From the NCBI RefSeq assembly GCF_001044235.1, contig NZ_JYNL01000001.1, forward strand, positions 991-64,990: a DNA stretch of 64,000 nucleotides, written 5' to 3'. The first letter of the stretch is position 1. The number at the start of each line of letters is the position of its first letter. The position numbers and the translations under genes are program-made. The DNA comes from Mycolicibacterium chlorophenolicum. GTDB taxonomy: Bacteria > Actinomycetota > Actinomycetes > Mycobacteriales > Mycobacteriaceae. A model generated the notes under the pieces. It worked only from the letters and a program-made list of their open reading frames with translations. It ran no database searches and had not been told where the DNA came from. Below are positions 8,854-18,736 of the stretch, one piece after another.

Positions 8854-9912
8854 ATGACAACACAGGCAGACCTCGACGTCGCTGACCACAAGGTGGTGCG
8901 CGACGAGCGGGTGAAGGAACGGAATCGACTGCAGCGGCTGCTGATCCGGCCCGAGATGGGTGCAGCGATCGGCGCGATCGGGATCTTCGTCTTCTTTCTG
9001 ATCGTGGCGGCCCCGTTCCGTGAGGCAGGGTCACTGGCCACGGTGCTCTACGCGAGCTCGACCATCGGCATCATGGCATGCGGTGTGGCCGTACTGATGA
9101 TCGGCGGCGAGTTCGACCTGTCGGCCGGTGTGGCGGTGACGTTCAGCTCGCTGGCGGCGTCGATGCTGGCCTACAACCTGCATCTCAACCTGTGGGTGGG
9201 CGCGCTCCTGTCGCTGATCCTTGCGTTGGCGGTTGGCTTCTTCAACGGTTTCCTGGTGATGAGGACCAAGATCCCCAGCTTCCTGATCACGCTGAGCACG
9301 TTCTTCATGCTCGCCGGCATCAATCTCGCTGTCACCAAATTGGTTTCGGGCCAGGTCGCCACTCAGAGCGTCAGCGACATGCAGGGCTGGGATTCCGCGC
9401 AGAAGGTGTTCGCGTCGTCGTTCACCCTGTTCGGCGTCAGCATCCGCATCACGGTGGTGTGGTGGCTGGTGTTCACCGCGATCGCGACGTGGGTGTTGTT
9501 CAAGACCAGGATCGGCAACTGGATCTTCGCCGTCGGCGGTGACGCCGACAGCGCTCGCGCCGTGGGTGTTCCGGTCACCAAGGTCAAGATCGGACTGTTC
9601 ATGTTCGTCGGCTTCTGCGCCTGGTTCGTGGGCATGCACCTGCTGTTCGCGTTCAACACCGTGCAGTCCGGGCAGGGCATCGGCAACGAGTTCTTCTACA
9701 TCATCGCCGCCGTCATCGGTGGGTGCCTCCTGACCGGTGGTTACGGCACCGCGATCGGCGCCGCCATCGGTGCGTTCATCTTCGGCATGACCAACCAGGG
9801 CATCGTCTACGCCGGCTGGGATCCCGACTGGTTCAAGTTCTTCCTCGGCGCGATGCTGCTGTTCGCGGTGATCGCCAACAACGCCTTCCGCAACTACGCC
9901 GCAAAGAAGTGA
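8854..9912 (+). CDS. ABC transporter permease (CUT2/ribose type)
   Basis: 352 residues, about 8-10 hydrophobic segments. Family landmarks are the conserved GEFDLSAGVAVTFSS near residue 85, GFFNGFLVMRTKIPSFLITLSTFF, and AVGGDADSARAVGVPVTKVK before the last third. It forms the membrane channel for the binding protein 17 bp upstream and the ATPase 4 bp downstream. GGGGGAG precedes the ATG. The cytoplasmic N-terminal extension of about 30 charged residues is slightly long for the family. Confidence 0.9.
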   Translation: MTTQADLDVADHKVVRDERVKERNRLQRLLIRPEMGAAIGAIGIFVFFLIVAAPFREAGSLATVLYASSTIGIMACGVAVLMIGGEFDLSAGVAVTFSSLAASMLAYNLHLNLWVGALLSLILALAVGFFNGFLVMRTKIPSFLITLSTFFMLAGINLAVTKLVSGQVATQSVSDMQGWDSAQKVFASSFTLFGVSIRITVVWWLVFTAIATWVLFKTRIGNWIFAVGGDADSARAVGVPVTKVKIGLFMFVGFCAWFVGMHLLFAFNTVQSGQGIGNEFFYIIAAVIGGCLLTGGYGTAIGAAIGAFIFGMTNQGIVYAGWDPDWFKFFLGAMLLFAVIANNAFRNYAAKK

Positions 9913-9916
9913 TCTG

Positions 9917-10741
9917 ATGACCATCTCCATGGAAAAGCCCAGCAGCGACGCACCGTCCGGCGGCAAGGTTCCGCTGGTCGAGCTCAAGGATGTCGGAAAG
10001 TCCTACGGCAACATCACCGCGCTCAAGGGCATCTGCCTGCGGGTGCACGCCGGTGAGGTGACCGGCATCCTCGGCGACAACGGTGCCGGCAAGTCCACGC
10101 TGATCAAGATCATCTCCGGGCTGCATCAGCAGACGGAGGGGGAGCTGCTCGTCGACGGTGAACCGATGAGGTTCGGTTCGCCCGCCGACGCACTGGCCAA
10201 AGGCATTGCCACGGTGTACCAGAACCTGGCTGTCGTGCCGCTGATGCCGGTGTGGCGCAACTTCTTCCTCGGCCAGGAGCTGCGCAAGAAGTCGTTCCCG
10301 TTCTCGCTGGACGCCAACGCAATGCGGGCCACCACTCTGACGGAGCTGGCGAAGATGGGCATCGAGTTGCCCGACGTCGACGCGCCGATCGGCTCGCTGT
10401 CGGGCGGCCAGCGCCAGTGCGTGGCCATCGCGCGGGCGGTGTTCTTCGGGGCGCGCGTCCTGATCCTCGACGAGCCCACCGCCGCGCTGGGCGTCAAACA
10501 GTCGGGTGTGGTGCTCAAATACATCACCGCGGCCAAGGAGGCCGGTTTCGGCGTGGTGTTCATCACGCACAACCCGCACCACGCGCACCTCGTCGGCGAC
10601 CACTTCGTCCTGCTCAACCGTGGCAGGCAGAAGCTGGACTGCGCCTATGACGACATCACGCTCGAACACCTGACGCAGCAGATGGCCGGCGGCGACGAAC
10701 TCGAGGCGCTGTCGCACGAGCTGCGCAGCGCCAAGGGCTGA
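9917..10741 (+). CDS. ABC transporter ATP-binding protein (single domain)
   Basis: 274 residues. One nucleotide-binding domain with Walker A GDNGAGKST (about 53-61), signature LSGGQRQ and Walker B VLILDEPTAAL, plus the switch His in FITHNPHH. Many ribose-class importers carry two fused ATPase domains of about 500 residues. This one has a single domain, as in FrcA-like fructose/inositol-type systems, so it probably works as a homodimer. It starts 4 bp after the permease. Its stop is 2 bp from the convergent sulfatase stop. Confidence 0.9.
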   Translation: MTISMEKPSSDAPSGGKVPLVELKDVGKSYGNITALKGICLRVHAGEVTGILGDNGAGKSTLIKIISGLHQQTEGELLVDGEPMRFGSPADALAKGIATVYQNLAVVPLMPVWRNFFLGQELRKKSFPFSLDANAMRATTLTELAKMGIELPDVDAPIGSLSGGQRQCVAIARAVFFGARVLILDEPTAALGVKQSGVVLKYITAAKEAGFGVVFITHNPHHAHLVGDHFVLLNRGRQKLDCAYDDITLEHLTQQMAGGDELEALSHELRSAKG

Positions 10742-10743
10742 GG

Positions 10744-13104
10744 TCAACCGCCGGTGGCGGAGGGGCCGTCGACCGCCGGGGTGCGTGAGCCCGGCGGGAA
10801 GACCTCGACGTCGACGCTCGCGATCGTTCCCGAGAACCGGAAGGGACGCCGGTCGAAATAGTCCGGTGACACGGGCGAGCCGAGATCGACGCCGACGCCG
10901 AAGGTCTCACTCGCGGTGAATGCTGCGGGCACGGTTCTGGCCACCACGACCGTGGCGACCTCGCTGCCGTCGACCTCCAGCGTCACCGTGGCCGGCGCCA
11001 TCGGCTGCGGTGACGAGAAGGCCGTGTCGACGGTGATGACATGGGCACCCGGGGCAACGGGTACCGCGCTGCGCGCCTGAAAGCGGTCGATGATCAGCAT
11101 GTTGTACTCGTAGACGAGAACTCCCGCGTCCAAGAACAGCGTCACACCACCCGAGAACCCGCCGAGCGAGTAGACCACACCGCTGGCCGATTCCGGCACC
11201 GTCAGCGCGATAACGACGTGGCTGTCCTGTCGCCCCAGCCCGGGGGCAGTGAACTCGGGCATCCGGGTACAGGTGCCGTCGAACCGCCACTTCGTGTACG
11301 GCGAGGCCACGCGATCCTCCGGATGGATGCGCAGCCACAACCCCGCCCCGATCGGCCACACCAGGTTGTCCCTGGACACCTCTTTGAACAACGCCTTCAG
11401 TTCCGCCAGCTTGCCGGGATGGGTGGCCGCGAGATCGTCGGCCTGGGAGAAGTCCTCGTCGAGGTGGTAGAGCTCCCACGGCTCGGTGTCGGCGTCCCAG
11501 TTCGCCAGCCGCTGGGCCGTGCCAGGGGTGTCCCACGGCACGAACGGTCCGAAGGCGCACGCGAACCAGCCGTCGGAGTAGATGCCGCGGCTCGCGCTGT
11601 TCTCGAAGTACTGCACCGTCTTGCGGGTGGCCTGATTCGGATGGTCGAAGGTGTACGCCATGCTGACGCCGTCCATCGGCTTCTGCTCGTGTCCGTCGAC
11701 GACGGTCGGATGCGGGATGCCGAGAATCTCGTAGAGGGTGGGGACGATGTCGTTCACGTGGTGGAACTGGGTGCGCATCGCACCGTCGGGGGTGATGCGC
11801 CGTGGCCACGACACCGCCATCGGGTTGCGGGTGCCACCGAAGTGGCTGGCGACCAGTTTGGTGTGGTGGAACGGGGTGTTGCCTGCCCATGCCCATCCTG
11901 CGTGATACATGTTGTCGGTCTTCGGCGTGCCCAACGCCGTGAGTCCACCGAGTCGCTCGAGGGCGGCCAGCTGTTCCTCGACGGTGACCGGAATGTTGTT
12001 CTGCGCCAACAGCTCACTGATGCTGCCTTTCTGTCCCTCGGCGCTGGAACCGTTGTCGCCGAAGATGTAGAAGACGATCGTGTTCTCGGTCTTGCCGAGT
12101 CGGTCCATCTCGTCGAGGATTCGGCCGACCTGAACGTCGACGTGTTCGACGAAGCCGGCGAAGACCTCCATCAGCCGCCGCTGAAAGGGTCGTTGCGCTT
12201 CGGGGACTTCTGCCCAGCCCTGCATGCTGTCGGCGCGCGGGGTGAGTTGCGCGGTCGCGGGAATCCAGCCGCGTTCCTTCTGCCGGGCGAAGACCCGCTC
12301 GCGGTAGTCGTCCCACCCGGTGTCGAACCTGCCCGCGTACTTGTCCGCCCATTCGCCGAAGATGTGGTGGGGGCCGTGCGCGGCGCCCGGCGCCCAGTAC
12401 ATCAGGAACGGGCGATCGGGTGCGAACGACTCATGCCTGCCCAGCCAGGAGATGGCGCGATCGGCCAGATCCTCGGACAGGTGATAGTTCTCGTCGTGCG
12501 GTGGCTCGATCGGATTCAGGTTCTCGTAGAGACGCGGCTCCCACTGCGAGGTCTCACCCGCGATGAACCCGTAGAAGTAGTCGAAGCCGTGGCCGGTGGG
12601 CCAGCGGTCGAAGGGGCCCATCGCCGTCGTCTCGGTGGCCGGCGAGTTGTGCCACTTCCCGAACGCCGCGGTGGTGTAACCGTAGTGCTGGAGCACCTCG
12701 GCGACGGTGGCGGTGTCCTTGCCGATCACACCGGTGTAGCCGTCCCAGTCGACGGCGCGTTCGGCGATCGTGCCGGAATGCACGCGGTGATGGTTGCGGC
12801 CGGTCAGCAGCGCCGCCCGAGTCGGTGAGCAGATCGAGGTGGTGTGGAACGTGTTGTACGCCAATCCCTGTTCGGCCACCCGCCGGAACGCGGGCGTGCT
12901 GACTTCTCCGCCCACCACATCGGACAATCCGAAACCGACGTCATCGAGCAGGACGATGAGGATGTTGGGCGCATCGGCGGGCAGCCGCGGGTTCTCGACT
13001 CGGCGCTGGTGAGTCGATTCGGCGAGGGTGAAACCCGCCGTACTCGCCGACTCGGTGGACGGGAACGGCAGAACCGATCCGTCAGCCGGCACGGTGTTCG
13101 TCAT
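10744..13104 (-). CDS. Type I arylsulfatase, AtsA/AtsD-size
   Basis: 786 residues. Alkaline-phosphatase-fold sulfatase that hydrolyses sulfate esters. The active-site motif is CSPTRAALLTG, whose Cys92 would become formylglycine. Metal residues DD lie at 54-55 in VLLDDVG, with later VFYIFGDNGSSAEG. Length and a C-terminal beta-rich extension (after about 560) match the mycobacterial AtsA/AtsD group of about 787 residues. No signal peptide is seen, so it is probably cytoplasmic. AAGGAGGAG lies just before the ATG. Its start overlaps the end of the transporter gene by 23 bp. The natural substrate is not readable from sequence. Confidence 0.9.
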   Translation of the reverse strand: MTNTVPADGSVLPFPSTESASTAGFTLAESTHQRRVENPRLPADAPNILIVLLDDVGFGLSDVVGGEVSTPAFRRVAEQGLAYNTFHTTSICSPTRAALLTGRNHHRVHSGTIAERAVDWDGYTGVIGKDTATVAEVLQHYGYTTAAFGKWHNSPATETTAMGPFDRWPTGHGFDYFYGFIAGETSQWEPRLYENLNPIEPPHDENYHLSEDLADRAISWLGRHESFAPDRPFLMYWAPGAAHGPHHIFGEWADKYAGRFDTGWDDYRERVFARQKERGWIPATAQLTPRADSMQGWAEVPEAQRPFQRRLMEVFAGFVEHVDVQVGRILDEMDRLGKTENTIVFYIFGDNGSSAEGQKGSISELLAQNNIPVTVEEQLAALERLGGLTALGTPKTDNMYHAGWAWAGNTPFHHTKLVASHFGGTRNPMAVSWPRRITPDGAMRTQFHHVNDIVPTLYEILGIPHPTVVDGHEQKPMDGVSMAYTFDHPNQATRKTVQYFENSASRGIYSDGWFACAFGPFVPWDTPGTAQRLANWDADTEPWELYHLDEDFSQADDLAATHPGKLAELKALFKEVSRDNLVWPIGAGLWLRIHPEDRVASPYTKWRFDGTCTRMPEFTAPGLGRQDSHVVIALTVPESASGVVYSLGGFSGGVTLFLDAGVLVYEYNMLIIDRFQARSAVPVAPGAHVITVDTAFSSPQPMAPATVTLEVDGSEVATVVVARTVPAAFTASETFGVGVDLGSPVSPDYFDRRPFRFSGTIASVDVEVFPPGSRTPAVDGPSATGG

Positions 13105-13978
13105 CGGGCTCCTCCTTCACGGGGATATTGAGGCGCCGCAGGCTGTTCCGGTGCCAGTAGGCGTAGAGAAGGCCCACCGCGACATTGACAGCGAGGTAGA
13201 TCAGGATCGCAGCCCTGAAATTCTTATCGGGGTAGTTCGCGGCGGCCACAGCCAGAGCGGTGCCGGGGTGGCGGCACGCCGCCGAAAACGCCAGCACCGC
13301 CGAGTGGTGCGGATCTGGCGCGCCGAGCAGATGTCCGATGACGAACCCGGTCACCACGAACACCGCGATGGCGACCACGGTGCCATTCCCGATCAGGCGC
13401 CACACGTCGGGCGCCGCGGCGGCGAGCAGCACGACGGCGGCGAGGGGCATGAAGATCTTGCCGGCGCGCTCCACCTGGATGGCGACTGCCTGGGCGAATC
13501 GGGCTGCGACGGCACGGGTCACCATGCCGAGCGCCAGGGGCACCAGGATGGATACCGACACCACGTCGGCGATCGCCGCGGGCGTGGTGACGTAGACACG
13601 GCCGAAGGCCACGCCGATCAGCTGCACGGCCGCCGGAACCACGGCGATGGAGAGCACCGCCAGCACGACCATCAGGCCCAGTCCGTAACGCTCACCGCCG
13701 CCCGCCTTCGCCTCGCGTGTCGGTAGCAGCGGCGGTAGCGGTGAGATGGCCAGAGCCACCAGCGCGATCTCCACGGTCGGGGTGAAGTCGAACCACCGGG
13801 CCAGCGCCACCGCGAGCGCGGGCATCACCACCAGGACCGCGAGCACGGATCGGCCGAGCAGTGCCGGGCGGGCGAACAGGTAGCGCAGATCGACGAATTC
13901 GGCCCGCAGTCCGTAGCCGAAGACGATGACGAACAGGCTGACCTGGAATGCGACGACGACGAGATGCTTCAGATCCAC
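13082..13978 (-). CDS. Bile acid:sodium symporter (BASS)-family transporter
   Basis: 298 residues with about nine hydrophobic segments. It resembles the BASS/ACR3 superfamily: SPLPPLLPTREAKAGG in the first half and the crossover-like ACRHPGTALAVAAANYP in the second. The start is a GTG 12 bp after sulfatase 2, and the end overlaps sulfatase 1, so it is embedded between two sulfatase genes. Inference: it imports a sulfated organic acid or steroid-like substrate, or exports a product, linked to the sulfatases. Substrate unproven. Confidence 0.78.
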   Translation of the reverse strand: MDLKHLVVVAFQVSLFVIVFGYGLRAEFVDLRYLFARPALLGRSVLAVLVVMPALAVALARWFDFTPTVEIALVALAISPLPPLLPTREAKAGGGERYGLGLMVVLAVLSIAVVPAAVQLIGVAFGRVYVTTPAAIADVVSVSILVPLALGMVTRAVAARFAQAVAIQVERAGKIFMPLAAVVLLAAAAPDVWRLIGNGTVVAIAVFVVTGFVIGHLLGAPDPHHSAVLAFSAACRHPGTALAVAAANYPDKNFRAAILIYLAVNVAVGLLYAYWHRNSLRRLNIPVKEEPDDEHRAG

Positions 13979-13990
13979 AGCCGACCCGTG

Positions 13991-16357
13991 CTACTGCTTC
14001 GCGAGCGCGATCGCGAACTGGGCCTCGTGGTCCTCGACGTGTTCGCCGCTGACGTCGACGATCACCCGGCGGATCCGGCCGGTGAACGCGAAGGGCGCCG
14101 TGTACTCCGGTGTCACGGTCGATCCCGAGTCGGCACCGACCAACATGGCGCCGCCCTGGGCCAGCCGGATCGGTGTGGTCACCGGCAGGTCGCCGCGACC
14201 GGTCTCGGTTCCGTCGACGAGAAGCCGCACCCGTCCCGGAGTTCCTCTGCCATTCTTCACATCCGGGGGTCCCGTGGGTTCGAACTCCATGCGCAAGACA
14301 TGGTGGCCGGCCGGAACGGCCGTCGCCGACCTGACGGAGAAGATCTCCTTGGCGACGTAGTTGTGCGCGAAGCACAGCAGACCGTTCTGAACGTAGAACG
14401 AGATCCCTCCGTCGTTGCCGCCCATGCTGAGCAGCACCCCCTCGACACTGGCGCCGGCGTCGACTTCGGCGCTGATCGAGTAGGGGCGATTGAGGATCTT
14501 CGGCGCGGCGGCAGCCGGAATCGATTGTGTACCCGGGTAGAGGACGGAGCGGTCGCGGCTCGCGGCGATCTGCGGGCGCTCGTCGGCGATGCGGGCGGTG
14601 GCGCGGCTGTCGATGGGCAGGACGTGGTAGCGGCCGGCCTCGGTGTACCACATGGCGATCATCGCGATCAGCCGTGCGCGTTCCGGTCCGGCGAGATTCG
14701 TCGTCTCGGCGTAGTCCGCTTCTACGTGATAAAGCTCCCATCCGGTCGCGTCGAGTTCGGTGAGCATGTCGGCGGTGATCACGTCACCGAACCGGTGGGC
14801 CGATTCGGTGAAAGACGGTCCCGGCCAGGGACATACCGCACGCCAGCCGTCATGGTAGAGCGAGCGGTGGCCGAGCATCTCGAAGTACTGCGTCACGCGG
14901 CGGCTCGGCGCTGCCGCGTCGGCGAAGGTGTGGCGGAAGCTCACCCCCTCGATCGGGGACTGGGTCACACCGGCGATGGCGGCGGGCGGTTCGAGGCCGA
15001 GCGCGTCGAGCACCGTCGGGACCATGTCGACGATGTGCGTGTACTGCATCCGCGTCTCGCCGTGAGCGGTGATGCCTCGCGGCCAGCTCACGATGAACGG
15101 ATCGGTGGTGCCGCCGCGGTAGGTCTCCCGCTTCCATCGCCGGAACGGCGTGTTCCCGGCATTGGTCCAGCCCCACGGAAAGTGGTTGAAGAGCGCTGGG
15201 CCGCCGAGGTCGTCGATGCGGGCCAGACCGTCGGCGACCGTGTCGGGGACGTTGTTGAAGAAACGGGTCTCGTTCACTGACCCCGTCGGTCCGCCTTCGG
15301 CGCTGGAGCCGTTGTCGGAGACCAGCATGATCAGCGTGTTGTCGTACTCGCCGATCTCCCTGAGGAATTCGATGAGCCGGCCGAGGTGGTGATCGGTGTG
15401 TTCGAGAAATCCGGCGAAGACCTCCATCATCCGGGCGTAGAGGCGGCGCTCGTCGGCGGACAACGACCCCCATGACTGCACATCGGGATCGTGCGGCGAC
15501 AGCGTGGTGTCCCCGGGTACCACACCGAGGTCTTTCTGCCGCTCGAACACCCGCTCGCGGTAGACATCCCAGCCCTCGTCGAACGCGCCCGTGTACTTGT
15601 CCGCCCACTCCCGTGGCACGTGATGCGGCGAATGCATCGCCCCCGGAGCGAAGTACAGGAAGAAGGGTTTGTCCGGCGCGACCTGTTTGGCGTCGGCGAT
15701 CATCGCTGTGGCCTTCTCGACCAGGTCGGGAGTCAGGTGGTACCCGTGCTCCGGCGTGGTCTCGGGTTCGGTCTGCGAATTGTCGCGGACCAGTTCCGGA
15801 TGGTACTGGTGGGTGTCGCCGCCGAGGAACCCGTAGTACCGCTCGAAACCTCGTCCCAGCGGCCAGCGGTCGTACGGTCCCGCGGCGGTCATCGTCTCCT
15901 CCGGCGCCAGGTGCCACTTGCCCACGCAGTACGTGTTGTAGCCGACCGACTTGAGGATCTCGGAGAGAAATCCGTTCTCGAACGGGATGTACCCGTCCGA
16001 ACCGGGGAATCCCGTCGAACCGTTGGTGAGACACGCCAGGTGATTCGAATGATGGTTGCGTCCGGTGAGGATGCACGACCGAGACGGGGAGCACAGTGCC
16101 GTGGTGTGCATGTTGGCGTAGCGCAGACCATCGGCGGCGAGTTGGTCGATAGTCGGCGTGGCGATGGGACTTCCGTAACACCCCAGATGACCGAAGCCCA
16201 TGTCGTCGATGACGATGAACACGACGTTGGGGGCGGACGGATCCGTACGCACCGGCGCCGGCCACGCGGGAACGGACTCGGCCGGCGTCCGCCCGATCAC
16301 ACCCGTGAAGGCGGTGCCTGGCGGATACTCGTTCAGCGTCATACGGTTTCGACCCAT
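13991..16357 (-). CDS. Type I arylsulfatase, second AtsA/AtsD-size copy
   Basis: 788 residues, a divergent paralogue of the sulfatase at 10744-13104. The formylglycine motif is CSPSRSCILTGR with Cys89; metal Asp pair at 51-52 in VIDDMGFG; second metal region LIMLVSDNGSSAEGG. It has the same C-terminal beta-rich extension and no signal peptide. AGGA lies 12 nt before the ATG at 16357. An ATG five codons in is possible but has a weaker ribosome site. Co-transcribed with the sulfatase 18 bp upstream and the transporter 12 bp downstream. Confidence 0.9.
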   Translation of the reverse strand: MGRNRMTLNEYPPGTAFTGVIGRTPAESVPAWPAPVRTDPSAPNVVFIVIDDMGFGHLGCYGSPIATPTIDQLAADGLRYANMHTTALCSPSRSCILTGRNHHSNHLACLTNGSTGFPGSDGYIPFENGFLSEILKSVGYNTYCVGKWHLAPEETMTAAGPYDRWPLGRGFERYYGFLGGDTHQYHPELVRDNSQTEPETTPEHGYHLTPDLVEKATAMIADAKQVAPDKPFFLYFAPGAMHSPHHVPREWADKYTGAFDEGWDVYRERVFERQKDLGVVPGDTTLSPHDPDVQSWGSLSADERRLYARMMEVFAGFLEHTDHHLGRLIEFLREIGEYDNTLIMLVSDNGSSAEGGPTGSVNETRFFNNVPDTVADGLARIDDLGGPALFNHFPWGWTNAGNTPFRRWKRETYRGGTTDPFIVSWPRGITAHGETRMQYTHIVDMVPTVLDALGLEPPAAIAGVTQSPIEGVSFRHTFADAAAPSRRVTQYFEMLGHRSLYHDGWRAVCPWPGPSFTESAHRFGDVITADMLTELDATGWELYHVEADYAETTNLAGPERARLIAMIAMWYTEAGRYHVLPIDSRATARIADERPQIAASRDRSVLYPGTQSIPAAAAPKILNRPYSISAEVDAGASVEGVLLSMGGNDGGISFYVQNGLLCFAHNYVAKEIFSVRSATAVPAGHHVLRMEFEPTGPPDVKNGRGTPGRVRLLVDGTETGRGDLPVTTPIRLAQGGAMLVGADSGSTVTPEYTAPFAFTGRIRRVIVDVSGEHVEDHEAQFAIALAKQ

Positions 16358-16375
16358 CGTGGTGGTTCCTGCGGC

Positions 16376-17869
16376 TCAGCTGCTGGCGGCGGCGCCGTCC
16401 CGGAGCTTGTCCATGACCTGCTCGAGGCTGAAGCTGGCCGACTTCTGCCGCTGTGGGAACTCCGCGAACGTCGCCAGCGCGCGGCCGACGTAGGCCTGCG
16501 CCGGCACGAGCAGGTACGCGTGCGACAGCAGCCAGTCGTAGTACGTGTTCGACGTCAGGTCGGCCCGCTCGTAGGGGTCGGTGCGCAGATTGAAGATCTT
16601 CGGGACGCGCAACGCGGTGTAGGGCTCGGCCCAGATTCGCATCGTGCCCTGGCAGCGTTGCTCCAGGAAGACGATCTTCCAGTTGTCGAAGCGCAGAGCG
16701 GTCAGATCACCGTCGTCGGAGACGTAGAAGAAGTGCTGGCGCGGACTCGTGGCGGTCTGGCCGATCAGGTACGGCAGTTGATCGTGCCCGTCGAGATGCA
16801 CCGTGTAGGTCGTGCCGCCCAGGTCGACACCGGTGCGAAGCTGCGCGGCGATGTCCGGGACGCCGGCGGCCGACAGCAGAGTGACGAACCAATCGTTGTG
16901 GCTGACGATGCCGCGCAGAACCGTGCCCGCGCTGATGTGGCCGGGCCAGCGCACCATTGCCGGGACACGGTAGGCGCCTTCCCAGTTCGAGTTCTTCTCG
17001 TTACGGAACGGCGTCATGCCCGCATCGGGCCACGAGTTCATGTGCGGGCCGTTGTCTGTCGAATACATGACGATGGTGTCGTCAGCGATCCCGAGCTCGT
17101 CGAGGGTGTCGAGCAGACTGCCCACCAGATCGTCGTGATCCATCATCGTGTCGTGGTAAGTGGACTGCCATCGCCCCGAGCGACCGACGCTGTCCGGCTT
17201 GGGGTGCGTGCGGAAGTGCATGTGGGTGGAGTTGAACCATACGAAGAACGGGGTCTGCTCCTGGTGCTGGCGGTGGATGAATTCAACGGCGGCATCACGG
17301 AATTCCTCGTCGACCGTCTCCATCCGCTTCTTGGTCAGCGGCCCGGTGTCCTCGATGCGTTGCGTGCCGTCGCCGTTGGTCCAGCTGTGCAGCACTCCGC
17401 GGGGTCCGAACTTCCTCCGGAACTCCGGATCCTTCGGGTAGTCGGGTTCCTCGGGTTCCTCCTCCGCATTGAGGTGGTACAGGTTTCCGAAGAACTCGTC
17501 GAAACCGTGCATCGTGGGTAGATGCTCGTCGCGGTCGCCCAGGTGATTCTTGCCGAATTGGCCGGTCGCGTAACCGCGAGTCTTGAGCGCGGTCGCGATT
17601 GTCGGGTCCGCGGCCTGCAGGCCGAGTTCGGCGCCGGGCAGGCCGACCTTGGTCAGGCCGGTGCGGTAAGGGTTCTGGCCGGTGATGAACGCCGCGCGTC
17701 CCGCAGTGCAGCTCTGCTCGCCGTAGTAGTCGGTGAACAACGCACCTTCATCGGCGATCCGGTCGATGTTCGGGGTGCAGTAGCCCATCACACCGTTGCT
17801 GTAGCAGCTCAGGTTGCTCTGCCCGATGTCGTCGCCCCAGATGACCAGAATGTTCGGTGCGTTCGTCAC
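16376..17869 (-). CDS. Type I sulfatase, short form
   Basis: 497 residues from the GTG at 17869, which has GAAAGG 7 nt upstream and starts directly at the first beta strand (NAPNILVIWGDDIG). The active-site motif is SCTAGRAAFITGQ with Cys54: the C-x-A-x-R variant of the formylglycine signature, unlike the C-x-P-x-R of its two neighbours. Metal residues are D13/D14 and YSTDNGPHMNSWPD. Overall it resembles the shorter arylsulfatase A class that lacks the C-terminal extension. First gene of the minus-strand sulfatase operon. The frame is open for 30 more residues upstream. Confidence 0.87.
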   Translation of the reverse strand: MTNAPNILVIWGDDIGQSNLSCYSNGVMGYCTPNIDRIADEGALFTDYYGEQSCTAGRAAFITGQNPYRTGLTKVGLPGAELGLQAADPTIATALKTRGYATGQFGKNHLGDRDEHLPTMHGFDEFFGNLYHLNAEEEPEEPDYPKDPEFRRKFGPRGVLHSWTNGDGTQRIEDTGPLTKKRMETVDEEFRDAAVEFIHRQHQEQTPFFVWFNSTHMHFRTHPKPDSVGRSGRWQSTYHDTMMDHDDLVGSLLDTLDELGIADDTIVMYSTDNGPHMNSWPDAGMTPFRNEKNSNWEGAYRVPAMVRWPGHISAGTVLRGIVSHNDWFVTLLSAAGVPDIAAQLRTGVDLGGTTYTVHLDGHDQLPYLIGQTATSPRQHFFYVSDDGDLTALRFDNWKIVFLEQRCQGTMRIWAEPYTALRVPKIFNLRTDPYERADLTSNTYYDWLLSHAYLLVPAQAYVGRALATFAEFPQRQKSASFSLEQVMDKLRDGAAASS

Positions 17870-18081
17870 CAGGTGGCCTTTCGCCGCAGGTAGAGCGCTT
17901 GACTCGGTATCGCCCACACTTCGGCACCGCGGAGATCGCGGGCTAGGGCCATAGGACACCCGTCATCCCGCACAATGCCCGCGGGGGAGCATCACCGCGT
18001 CGACGAACGTTCACGGTCTCGACATGGTGACGCTTGCCGCGTCGGCGGGCCGGATGGCGGGCCGGGCGGCACAATGAATTC

Positions 18082-18231
18082 ATGGACAGTGTTTTCGACA
18101 ACCGGACGGATGTTCCCGTCTGGCGTGACCCGCTGTCGGCTGGATGGCGCGCTCACCGGAGCCTGCTGATGCTGCGCCTGCGTTGGCACGAGCGGCGGTC
18201 GGCGGGCGCGGATCAGGCCGACCGCGGCTGA
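18082..18231 (+). CDS. Possible small protein, 49 residues
   Basis: An ATG frame starting MDSVFDNRTDVPVWRDP, with an amphipathic middle (LLMLRLRWHERR) and a basic end. No family is recognised. There is no good ribosome site upstream (GCGGCACAATGAATTC). It is offered only because it has ordinary codon composition in an otherwise empty stretch; it may be spurious. Confidence 0.25.
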   Translation: MDSVFDNRTDVPVWRDPLSAGWRAHRSLLMLRLRWHERRSAGADQADRG

Positions 18232-18713
18232 GGCGATGAATCGGGGCGCCTGCGCCCGTTCTGTCGGGCAGTACGGCGCGCGGCGCTGTCGGCGACCGTC
18301 ACCGTCGTCGGCGGAGGGCGGGGATCGAAAAAATAATCGGCATCGCGACCTGGTTGCCAGATCTTCGCTATCTGGATAATCGCAGCCCGTCGAGTCGTGG
18401 TCGTCAGCCGTTGCCGCATTCGGACTGCTGTCCCTGCGCAGGTCGCCAGCAACCTTCTCAATTCCGCAACGGGGCGTAGCGTTGCGAACCCTTTCACCAG
18501 CGAACTCAGAGGATCACGTCCACTGGCCCCGTGTCGGACGGACGTACCACAATCCGCGGGCGCCATCCGCCTCCAGGCCTTTGCCGATGATTCTCACAGA
18601 CGTTTGACCAGGTACGAAGCCGAGGCTCCTGGTCTGAACAACAGTCTTTTGCTGGCCTGGACATTCCGGCTTGACGCGTGCAACTTCTTGACGCAAAACG
18701 CGGACATGTCAAC

Positions 18714-18727
18714 TTACTGCTGAGTAA
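18714..18727. promoter_or_regulatory. Dyad TTACT-N4-AGTAA, candidate operator
   Basis: A perfect 5-4-5 inverted repeat 43 bp before the start of the acidic secreted protein, in a locally AT-rich stretch. It is close enough to overlap a -10 region (TTACTG). TetR- and MarR-type repressors bind such sites, but no regulator gene lies nearby. Confidence 0.4.
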
Positions 18728-18736
18728 ATTACCGCC

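Noticed and set aside
11041..12828. Plus-strand frame of about 595 codons inside the first sulfatase
   Set aside because: No ribosome site, no domain, and composition of an antisense shadow; the sulfatase on the other strand is complete.
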